Shown piece by piece: positions 56,828 to 64,000 of a stretch of DNA of 64,000 nucleotides (within the stretch, counting starts at the first letter, position 1; the number at the start of each line of letters is the position of its first letter). The notes beneath the pieces were generated by a model. The model was not told the DNA's origin. It searched no databases and saw only the letters and a list, made by a program, of their open reading frames with translations. A program made the position numbers and the translations under genes. This DNA is from Vibrio lentus (GTDB lineage Bacteria > Pseudomonadota > Gammaproteobacteria > Enterobacterales > Vibrionaceae), in NCBI RefSeq assembly GCF_030409755.1, contig NZ_JAUFQE010000002.1, positions 62,001-126,000 of the forward strand, read 5' to 3'.

Positions 56828-57037
56828 GTGATCAGCAAGATCGCCAACGATACTAAAGTCAAAGAGATGCGCTTGAATAAAGACATGGAAAATAAAGAGT
56901 TAGATGTAAATTTGGAGTGCTTGGCTTATCAAAAGGTTAGAGATAATCGAGGTATAAGCTTAGTAAAAGCGATAGATAGTGACTTGCGGGAAGTCAGGGT
57001 ACAGGAAATAAAGTGGCCGCCAGTAAATCATTATTAG
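56828..57037 (+). CDS. Possible small protein between recC and recB, 69 aa (GTG start)
   Basis: A weakly supported frame starting GTG 6 bp after the recC stop with AGGA 10 bp upstream. The product is highly charged (KVKEMRLNKDMENKELDVN) with no recognisable domain or membrane segment. It lies where E. coli has ptrA but shows no likeness to that protease. The rest of the gap (57038-57283) holds no gene; two GC-rich words GGCGTTCGCTGTACGGCC and its surroundings look like degraded repeat sequence. Confidence 0.3.
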   Translation: MISKIANDTKVKEMRLNKDMENKELDVNLECLAYQKVRDNRGISLVKAIDSDLREVRVQEIKWPPVNHY

Positions 57038-57283
57038 TGTAGGGCGTTCGCTGTACGGCCACAGGTCAGAGGGACCATTATTCTTTGGTTCAAAGTAACG
57101 CCGTAAAGTACAAAACTCGTACGCGCTCCTGAACTCGTGGGCGCATAGTAGCGAGGCGATCTGAATTGATCCGTGAGAGAGATCGCACTAACTATTAACA
57201 AATTAGCGTAGGACGTAAATTGAATGACGTTTTCCACGCTAGGTCACATTTGTAACAACACATTTATCAGAAGGCAGTAAGGC

Positions 57284-60200
57284 ATGACGACCACAAGCAG
57301 TGTTCAGGTAATCGCTCCACAGACACTCGATACCATGACGTTTCCACTTCATGGTGCGCGTTTAATTGAAGCATCAGCGGGTACGGGGAAAACATTTACC
57401 ATCGCTGGCTTGTACTTGCGCCTACTGCTCGGGCACGGCACGGCCGCTCCACAAGGTGATCTGACTGAAGCCACTCGACACCATGAGCCGCTAACCGTAG
57501 ACCAAATCTTGGTTGTGACCTTTACTGAAGCGGCAACGGCAGAGCTACGTGATCGTATTCGTGCTCGAATCCATGATGCACGGATTGCGTTTGCACGTGG
57601 GCAAAGTGACGATCCAGTGATTGCTCCTCTGTTACAAGCCATCGATGATCATGCTGGTGCTGCGAAAACCCTACTCAATGCCGAAAGACAAATGGATGAA
57701 GCCGCGGTCTACACCATTCATGGCTTCTGTCAGCGAATGTTGACTCAAAATGCTTTTGAGTCTGGAAGCCGTTTTGACAATGAATTTGTGACCGATGAAA
57801 GCCATCTGAAAGCACAAGTGGTTGCCGACTATTGGCGTAAACAGTTCTACCCATTGCCTATTCAACTTGCAGATGAGGTGCGAAATATTTGGGGTTCACC
57901 GGCTGCATTATTAGCAGACGTAAATCGTTATCTGACGGGGTCTCCACTAAAGCTAACCGTAGAAGCGATGTCGGGTGATCTGCAAACTCTGCACAATCAA
58001 AACCTAGACAAAGTGAAGCAACTTAAAGCGCTGTGGTGTGAATCTGAAGCGGACTTTTTGGCTTTGATTTCAGGTTCAGATGTGAACAAGCGCAGTTACA
58101 CCAAGAAGTCTCTGCCGACATGGCTAGAAGCCGTCAAGGCATGGGCGCAGAGCGACACTCATGATTACCAGTTTCCAGATAAACTAGAGAAGTTCTCTCA
58201 AGCCACTTTAGTTGAAAAAACACCGAAAGGCACCGCGCCTCAGCACGCCGTTTTCGAAGCGATTGAGGACTTCTTAAATTCTCCAGCAGATCTAAAAGCC
58301 CCCTTGTTGGCACATGCGATTACTCATTGTCGAACTATGCTAGCCAAGGCTAAACAGCAGAAGCAGTGGTTATCATTTGATGATTTGTTGACTCAGTTAT
58401 CCGCGTCAATTGATGTCGATGAGCAATCACTGCTGGTGGAGAGAATCCGCACCTTATACCCAGTGGCGATGATCGATGAATTCCAAGATACCGATCCGCT
58501 GCAATACAGTATTTTTAGTCGAATCTATTTAGACAATCCGCAATGTGGCCTGTTTATGATCGGTGACCCTAAGCAGGCTATCTACGGTTTCCGCGGTGCC
58601 GATATATTTACCTATATCAAGGCAAGAAACCAAGTTAGTGCTCACTACACGTTAGGCACTAACTGGCGTTCGAGTGCTGATATGGTCAGCGCGGTAAACC
58701 AAGTGTTTATGAATTCGGATAGCCCGTTTATCTACGACCAAGACATTCCATTTTTGCCCGTAGCAGCCAGCCCATCGGCCGACAAACGCCAATGGGTGGT
58801 GAATGGTGAAACTCAGCACGCGCTCACCTTTTGGCTGCAAGAGGCGGAAGACAAGCCCTTACCGAAAGGCGAATATCACAAGGCAATGGCCGAGGCGACG
58901 GCGAGTCAAATTCAAACCATTCTTACCGCTTCTCAAAACCAGCAAGCCTATTTTGATAACGGCAAAAAACAACATGCCGTGAATGCCGGTGATATTGCTG
59001 TCTTGGTTCGAACTGGTAGTGAAGGTCGTCTGATTAAGAACGCGCTATCCGAACAAGGCATCGCTAGTGTCTACTTATCTAACCGAGACAGTGTGTTTAC
59101 TAGCTTGGTCGCGCAAGATATCCAACGTTTACTGCAAGCGGTACTGACACCTGAAAACGATCGTGCGTTGCGCGCTAGTTTAGCCTCAGAGTTGTTTGCT
59201 TTGGATGCCGCATCATTGGATGAACTCAACAACGATGAAGTGGTTTGGGAAAACGTCGTTAACGAATTCCGAGAATACCGTAAGTTGTGGCTACAGCGTG
59301 GCGTACTACCAATGCTGCGCAGCGTGATCAGTAAACGACATCTAGCAGAGCGCTTACTGGAAGAAGAAAATGGTGAGCGCTCACTCACCGACTTAATGCA
59401 CATTGGTGAATTGCTGCAACAAGCTAGGCAGGAACTCGACAGCGACTATGGCTTGTTACGTTGGCTAGCAGAAGCGATATCAGATGCGCAAAATGGTTTA
59501 GGTGGCAGTGAAGACGACATTCAACGCCTTGAATCAGAAAGAAACTTAGTTCAAATCGTCACTATTCATAAATCGAAAGGTTTGGAATATGACTTAGTAT
59601 TTTTACCGTTCGTGGCAAGCTATCGTGAAGCGAGTGAAGGTAAGTTCTACGACCATGAATCAGATACCACAGTGCTTGATATTACGGGTAGCGACAGTGC
59701 TTTAGCGCAAGCCGATAAAGAGCGATTGGCAGAAGACTTACGCTTGATTTATGTAGCGCTGACTCGTGCGGTTTATGGCTGTTTTATTGGTATGGCTCCT
59801 TTACGTAAAGGGCGCTCAACCAAAGAGCCGACAGGTGTTCACTTAAGTGCCATGGGCTACTTGATTCAAAACGGACAAGAGCAAGGCATTGCTGAGTTGA
59901 ATCAAGCTTTGTCAGCGATTGAGGGTAAAAATTCAAGCGTATTGCTGTCTGAAACGCCTACCGCTCACGAACAAGTGTTTGTGCAAACAGAGCAAGTGAG
60001 TGAAGACTTACATGCTAGTGAACTGAAGGCTTCAATTGACCGAGCTTGGCGAATCACCAGTTACTCGGGGTTAGTAAAACAAGGCAGTCACGGCGCGAAC
60101 CATGATGCCACGATTGAGGTGTCTGGCTTCGATATTGATTCGGCTGATGAACACGATGAGTCGGAATTGATTGAACCTGAACGTTCTATATTCACGTTCC

Positions 60201-60958
60201 CTCGCGGTGCCCGCCCTGGTACTTTCTTGCACACCTTGTTTGAGGATGTTGAGTTTACTGAGCCAGCAACAAGCGAACATAACACGCAAGTAATCACTCA
60301 CTTATTAGAGTCTGAACAATACGAATTAGAGTGGCTACCTGTACTTCAACAACTGGTTGATACGGTGCTGAACACCGCGCTGGATGGTAAGAACCTAAAG
60401 CTAAGCGAGAAAGGCTCAACGCAACGCTTAGTTGAGATGGAGTTCTTACTACCGATCGAAGTACTTGCCGCATCGGAATTGAATCAAACTATTCAATATC
60501 ATGACCCTTTGTCGGCTAAAGCGGGCGACCTAGGTTTCCAAACCGTGCAAGGCATGTTGAAAGGCTTCATCGATTTGGTGTTCGAGCACCAAGGTAAATA
60601 CTATGTGCTCGACTGGAAATCGAACCATTTAGGTGACGACGTTGCCGTCTACCATGGTGAAGCATTGAAATCGGCGATGGCTGACCACCGTTATGATCTG
60701 CAATATCAAATCTATGCGTTGGCATTGCACCGCTTCTTACGCAGCCGCGTTGCGGATTACAGCTATGATCAGCACTTTGGTGGGGTCTATTACTTGTTTT
60801 TAAGAGGAATGGACGGCCAATCTCAACAAGGTATTTTCTCTGCTAAACCTACATTGGCTTTGCTCGATGAAATGGATCAATTGATTGACGGTAAAGTGAT
60901 AGACAGACGTTCAGCACAATTGAATGACAATGAAACTGGACAGATGGGGCTTTTATAA
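57284..60958 (+). CDS. recB: RecBCD enzyme subunit RecB
   Basis: 3'-5' helicase and nuclease subunit. The 1224-aa protein has helicase motif I LIEASAGTGKTFTIAGLYL near residues 27-45, motif II IDEFQDTDPLQ, motif III/IV ACKQ-type GDPKQAIYGFRGADI, motif V ESERNLVQIVTIHKSKGLEYDLVFLP, motif VI LRLIYVALTRA, and the C-terminal nuclease domain with GFIDLVFEHQGKYYVLDWKSNHLGDD (catalytic Asp-x-Lys). The stop TAA overlaps the ATG of recD by one base, so translation is coupled. Confidence 0.98.
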   Translation: MTTTSSVQVIAPQTLDTMTFPLHGARLIEASAGTGKTFTIAGLYLRLLLGHGTAAPQGDLTEATRHHEPLTVDQILVVTFTEAATAELRDRIRARIHDARIAFARGQSDDPVIAPLLQAIDDHAGAAKTLLNAERQMDEAAVYTIHGFCQRMLTQNAFESGSRFDNEFVTDESHLKAQVVADYWRKQFYPLPIQLADEVRNIWGSPAALLADVNRYLTGSPLKLTVEAMSGDLQTLHNQNLDKVKQLKALWCESEADFLALISGSDVNKRSYTKKSLPTWLEAVKAWAQSDTHDYQFPDKLEKFSQATLVEKTPKGTAPQHAVFEAIEDFLNSPADLKAPLLAHAITHCRTMLAKAKQQKQWLSFDDLLTQLSASIDVDEQSLLVERIRTLYPVAMIDEFQDTDPLQYSIFSRIYLDNPQCGLFMIGDPKQAIYGFRGADIFTYIKARNQVSAHYTLGTNWRSSADMVSAVNQVFMNSDSPFIYDQDIPFLPVAASPSADKRQWVVNGETQHALTFWLQEAEDKPLPKGEYHKAMAEATASQIQTILTASQNQQAYFDNGKKQHAVNAGDIAVLVRTGSEGRLIKNALSEQGIASVYLSNRDSVFTSLVAQDIQRLLQAVLTPENDRALRASLASELFALDAASLDELNNDEVVWENVVNEFREYRKLWLQRGVLPMLRSVISKRHLAERLLEEENGERSLTDLMHIGELLQQARQELDSDYGLLRWLAEAISDAQNGLGGSEDDIQRLESERNLVQIVTIHKSKGLEYDLVFLPFVASYREASEGKFYDHESDTTVLDITGSDSALAQADKERLAEDLRLIYVALTRAVYGCFIGMAPLRKGRSTKEPTGVHLSAMGYLIQNGQEQGIAELNQALSAIEGKNSSVLLSETPTAHEQVFVQTEQVSEDLHASELKASIDRAWRITSYSGLVKQGSHGANHDATIEVSGFDIDSADEHDESELIEPERSIFTFPRGARPGTFLHTLFEDVEFTEPATSEHNTQVITHLLESEQYELEWLPVLQQLVDTVLNTALDGKNLKLSEKGSTQRLVEMEFLLPIEVLAASELNQTIQYHDPLSAKAGDLGFQTVQGMLKGFIDLVFEHQGKYYVLDWKSNHLGDDVAVYHGEALKSAMADHRYDLQYQIYALALHRFLRSRVADYSYDQHFGGVYYLFLRGMDGQSQQGIFSAKPTLALLDEMDQLIDGKVIDRRSAQLNDNETGQMGLL

Positions 60959-63165
60959 TGACAACAACGACCACTAATACCAGCACAGAAGCTGCGAACA
61001 CGCTAAAGCCAGTTTCACTTATCCCTGAGCAGCTCATGGATGTATTACAGTTCCTAGCTGATAAGGGCTCAATTCGTCAGTTGGATTATCAGTTTGCTCG
61101 TTTTATTTCTCAGCAAGCGACGAGTCATTCTCAGGAGATCGGTTTTCTCGCTGGGGTGGTGAGCCATGAACTAGGCAAGGGGCATATTTGTACTCAGCTT
61201 ATACAAGCTCAAACTGCAGATCTAGCTCAGTTACTTGGGTTGTACGGTGAAACGGCACTGCAATTGAATCAAAAGTTGTTAGGTATTGATTGGGCGACTG
61301 TTCTGCAATCATCTAACCTCGTTGGCACAACCAATGACTGCGTTAAGCCGCTAATGTTTGATGGACAGCGTGTCTACTTACAGCGTTATTGGAACTATGA
61401 AGTTGTGTTGGCTGAAACTCTAAATCGTTTAAGTAAGCCAGTAGAGTTCAATATTGAGCAGAAAAAAGCACTGACTGAAACGCTCAATCAGCTTTTTGCA
61501 CGCAGTTATCACTTCTTGTTTAACGCATTAGCCAAGGCAGAAGCAAACCAACAAACCTCTCAGGTATTACGTCAGCAATTAGTGTGTGACCATCTAGATA
61601 TCGTCGATGAACAGGCTTTGGATTGGGGTTCTATTGATCAAGCGATTGTTCAAGCCAAACAAGTGACCGATTTAGATGTGCTGGATAGTCTAGTGCCGTT
61701 ATCTGTCTGTTTGAACTGGCAAAAAGTAGCGGCAGCGGTGGCGTTAAGTCGTCGCTTCGCGGTGATTTCTGGTGGGCCGGGTACCGGTAAAACGACCACG
61801 GTAACTAAGTTGCTGTCGGCGATGGTCGAGCAATCACTCAGCCAAGATAAAACACCGACGATCAAGCTGGTGGCACCGACAGGTAAAGCGGCAGCACGTT
61901 TAACTGAGTCGATTGGTAAAGCGATTGAACAACTGCCTTTATCACCTGAAGTGAAGGCCAACATACCGACGGAATCGAGTACCTTGCACAGACTACTCGG
62001 CGCGATTCCTAATCGAGCGGAGTTTAGACACAACCGACGCAATCCACTTCACCTTGATATCTTGGTGGTGGATGAAGCATCGATGGTCGACTTATCCATG
62101 ATGTATAAGCTGGTGGATGCGCTACCTGAGCATGCAAGGCTTATTTTGCTTGGCGATAAAGATCAACTCGCTTCTGTTGAGGCGGGGGCGGTGTTAGGCG
62201 ATATCTGTTCATTCAATTCTGCCGGTTACAGCAGCGCGCAAGGAAACTTGATTGCGGAAATGACAGGCTTTGATGCGATAGCCAATACAAGGCAGGTCAA
62301 AACAGGATCGGTTAACCCTCCTGCGATTGCAGATAGCTTGTGTATGCTGCAGAAGAGTTACCGCTTTGATGCGCGTTCAGGTATCGGGCAGTTGGCAAAA
62401 GCGATCAATAACGGCTCTGCTAATCAGGTCGATCAAGTGTTTGCGAAAGGGTTTGAGGATATCGAAAATCATCCCCTGTCGAGTGACAGCTATAACTTGA
62501 TGCTGCGAACTTTGGTTAATGAGTATGGTGCGTATCTGAACCGAATGAATGTGCCGTTGGAAGAGCTAGAAACTCAAGAAGCACGCGCAAAATCGGTGCT
62601 CGATTTGTTCAGTCAGTGTCGATTGCTGTGTTCCATTCGTGAAGGTGACTTTGGTGTTAAAGGCCTCAACCACAGAATCGAAAGGGCACTTGCTGCAAGG
62701 CGCTTGGTGAATCCTCACAACGATGAATTGTGGTATCACGGGCGACCAGTAATGGTAACACGCAATGATCATGGCTTGGGCTTATACAATGGTGATATTG
62801 GTATCTGTATGCTTGAAGCTGATGCAAGTAGCTCTTCTTCAACTGACGATAACTCAGCCCCTCGATTGAAGGTGTACTTTGAATTGCCCGATGGCAGTGT
62901 AAAAGCCGTACTACCAAGTCGAGTGCCTGATCATGAAACCGCGTATGCGATGACGATTCACAAATCTCAAGGTAGTGAATTTGATCTGACCTTGATGATC
63001 TTACCGCCTGATTTCAGCCCGATTCTAACGCGAGAACTTATCTATACGGGTATTACACGTGCTAAGAAACGACTGATGATGTTCAGTGATACGAATGTAT
63101 TGAAGCGTGGTATTAAGGTGAAAACAGAGCGAGTGAGTGGTTTAGGAAGTCGCTTAACCAGCTAA
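60958..63165 (+). CDS. recD: RecBCD enzyme subunit RecD
   Basis: 5'-3' helicase subunit of the SF1B group. The 735-aa protein is longer than E. coli RecD (608 aa). Walker A ISGGPGTGKTTTVTKLL lies near residues 270-286, VVDEASMVDL is Walker B, and the C-terminal SF1 motif VI region is YAMTIHKSQGSEFDLTLMILP and ELIYTGITRAKK. A low-complexity serine run (ASSSSSTDD) near 623-632 is a loop in the C-terminal domain. The first codon overlaps the recB stop. Confidence 0.97.
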   Translation: MTTTTTNTSTEAANTLKPVSLIPEQLMDVLQFLADKGSIRQLDYQFARFISQQATSHSQEIGFLAGVVSHELGKGHICTQLIQAQTADLAQLLGLYGETALQLNQKLLGIDWATVLQSSNLVGTTNDCVKPLMFDGQRVYLQRYWNYEVVLAETLNRLSKPVEFNIEQKKALTETLNQLFARSYHFLFNALAKAEANQQTSQVLRQQLVCDHLDIVDEQALDWGSIDQAIVQAKQVTDLDVLDSLVPLSVCLNWQKVAAAVALSRRFAVISGGPGTGKTTTVTKLLSAMVEQSLSQDKTPTIKLVAPTGKAAARLTESIGKAIEQLPLSPEVKANIPTESSTLHRLLGAIPNRAEFRHNRRNPLHLDILVVDEASMVDLSMMYKLVDALPEHARLILLGDKDQLASVEAGAVLGDICSFNSAGYSSAQGNLIAEMTGFDAIANTRQVKTGSVNPPAIADSLCMLQKSYRFDARSGIGQLAKAINNGSANQVDQVFAKGFEDIENHPLSSDSYNLMLRTLVNEYGAYLNRMNVPLEELETQEARAKSVLDLFSQCRLLCSIREGDFGVKGLNHRIERALAARRLVNPHNDELWYHGRPVMVTRNDHGLGLYNGDIGICMLEADASSSSSTDDNSAPRLKVYFELPDGSVKAVLPSRVPDHETAYAMTIHKSQGSEFDLTLMILPPDFSPILTRELIYTGITRAKKRLMMFSDTNVLKRGIKVKTERVSGLGSRLTS

Positions 63166-63233
63166 CAGTCAGTAGTTTTAGCTAAGGTGTTGCTGGAAGT
63201 AAAGCTAGGAAATGGCAGGGTAAATCGTATACA

Positions 63234-63259
63234 CAAAGCAACCATCCCTGGTTGCTTTG
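63234..63259 (+). terminator. Terminator-like hairpin after recD
   Basis: A perfect 11-bp stem CAAAGCAACCA/TGGTTGCTTTG with loop TCCC, 69 bp past recD. Only a weak T-rich tail follows, so termination efficiency is uncertain. Confidence 0.65.
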
Positions 63260-63266
63260 AACGTTA

Positions 63267-63458
63267 TTAGGAATCCGTGCCTAAAAACGCTCGAGTAAAC
63301 GATATATGGTTTATCTTATACTTTGCTTGGCAATTCAAAATAAACTCTTTTAGGTTCTCGCTCACAGGGAACACGCAGTGTACGTCTAGCCCTTCTAAGA
63401 ATTGGTTATCAGCCATATCCCAAAAACTTTGCAGCGAGTTACAAACAATGGTTCTCAT
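63267..63458 (-). CDS. Possible small protein, 63 aa
   Basis: A minus-strand frame in the 576-bp gap between recD and argA. From the ATG at 63458 it reads MRTIVCNSLQSFWDMADNQF and ends AFLGTDS; composition is protein-like (FLEGLDVHCVFPVSENLKEF) with no membrane segment. Shine-Dalgarno support is weak. A competing plus-strand frame (63277-63684, GTG) covers the same DNA. It may be a remnant; I do not recognise it. The rest of the gap (63460-63741) is AT-rich with no clear feature. Confidence 0.3.
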   Translation of the reverse strand: MRTIVCNSLQSFWDMADNQFLEGLDVHCVFPVSENLKEFILNCQAKYKINHISFTRAFLGTDS

Positions 63459-63741
63459 ATCAATGTTGCTCTTTTTGCTGTTTATACTAACGAGCAGAGC
63501 TACTGCTAGCGTGCTGACCGTTAACGGGTATAGCAATCCGTGCAGTTACCATCTCAATGAGTTCGATACGACTATCGAGATGGCAATTCCTATAAAAACA
63601 TTTGTTAATATTATTAAAGCGCTTAAATTCTATACAATAATCAGTGTGAGTGAAAGTGCATATTTAATAAAACCTATACAGTAAACGATTACATTTGCAA
63701 TTAATTTACGATCAAAGTGAGATTTTAGTCCAAAACTTTAT

Positions 63742-64000
63742 TTACACGTTCAATGCTAAGATCTTTGAGTTTCTCTGATAGTTGTATAGCCCCTGTTTTT
63801 CCATTGGCAATTCATCAACACCTATCTCGTAAAACCCCTGTTCGCGGAACCAATGAAGGCTGTGTGTGGTAAGAACAAATATTTGGTCGATGTCACGCGA
63901 CTTGGATTGATGACGCATGTAATCCAGCAATAATTGCCCACGGTTCCCATCGCGGTAGTCAGGGTGGATAGCAACACACGCCATCTCCGCCATGTGATCT
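63742..64000 (-). CDS. argA: Amino-acid N-acetyltransferase ArgA, C-terminal fragment (5' end outside window)
   Basis: N-acetylglutamate synthase catalyses the first step of arginine synthesis. Only the C-terminal 86 codons are inside the window: the GNAT acetyl-CoA loop region [23 protein letters not shown] and the end [41 protein letters not shown], closely like the C-terminus of E. coli ArgA. Adjacent to recD in the opposite orientation, as in E. coli, where argA also neighbours recBCD. Confidence 0.95.
   Translation of the reverse strand, partial: DHMAEMACVAIHPDYRDGNRGQLLLDYMRHQSKSRDIDQIFVLTTHSLHWFREQGFYEIGVDELPMEKQGLYNYQRNSKILALNV

Noticed and set aside
63277..63684. Plus-strand 135-aa frame with one hydrophobic segment
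   Set aside because: A fair RBS (AGGA before GTG), but the protein is poor in family-like features and overlaps the equally weak minus frame; not strong enough to list as a gene.

Overview
The window is chromosomal DNA from a gammaproteobacterium, almost certainly a Vibrio. The gene order guaB-guaA, then ssrA-smpB-ratA-ratB-bamE-recN-nadK-grpE-dnaK-dnaJ, then a five-gene minor-pilin cluster, tadA, mltF and purL, follows the core layout I know from Vibrio chromosome 1. A NutA-like 5'-nucleotidase and a GH19 chitinase also fit a marine vibrio. A Splendidus-clade relative is possible but this is a guess. Almost all of the window is core genome; no integrase, transposase or CRISPR array is visible.

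Layout. 1-2509: GMP synthesis (guaB 3' part, guaA), with a terminator and a PurR-like box between the two genes. 2733-9369: secreted chitinase and small-molecule transporters (NhaC type, SatP, sodium/alanine symporter). 9370-17772: a beta-CASP metallo-hydrolase, a lysophosphatidate acyltransferase, an unknown zinc-finger-like protein, a YeeE/YedE transporter, a DUF429 protein, an M15 peptidase and a large exported retropepsin-like repeat protein. 17866-23219: tmRNA, smpB, ratAB, bamE, recN (two LexA boxes) and nadK. 23241-29352: heat-shock block grpE, dnaK, dnaJ with sigma-32-type promoters; a dicarboxylate/amino-acid symporter sits between grpE and dnaK. 29438-32867: minor pilins. 33165-39025: AbgT transporter, CorC/HlyC-type protein, tadA with a TTG start, an unlisted 44-aa basic protein, mltF. 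39163-45218: purL with a PurR operator, a DUF3332 lipoprotein, dapD. 45723-48445: 5'-nucleotidase, MarC and a 268-bp MITE-like element. 48641-50618: the GGGtGRT/NifU-like pair behind a predicted fluoride riboswitch. 50782-53217: SOS gene yebG, a LysR regulator and a divergent TDT transporter. 53345-63165: recC, recB, recD. 63742-64000: 3' end of argA.

The most interesting part is 48641-50618. A minus-strand RNA motif with the fluoride (crcB) aptamer architecture, including a pseudoknot that can be paired by hand, lies upstream of two poorly characterised genes: an Fe-S scaffold-like protein and a GGGtGRT-family protein. Between aptamer and first gene is a second, about 150-nt nested-stem RNA domain that I cannot name. 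Other points worth a second look are the four-module aspartyl-protease-like protein with two apparently inactive modules, the MITE-like element, the large PilX-like minor pilin, and several small genes.

Regulatory themes visible by eye: PurR (guaA, purL, perhaps abgT), LexA (recN, yebG) and sigma-32 (grpE, dnaK). No homology search or folding program was run; family names come from recognition of the protein sequences.
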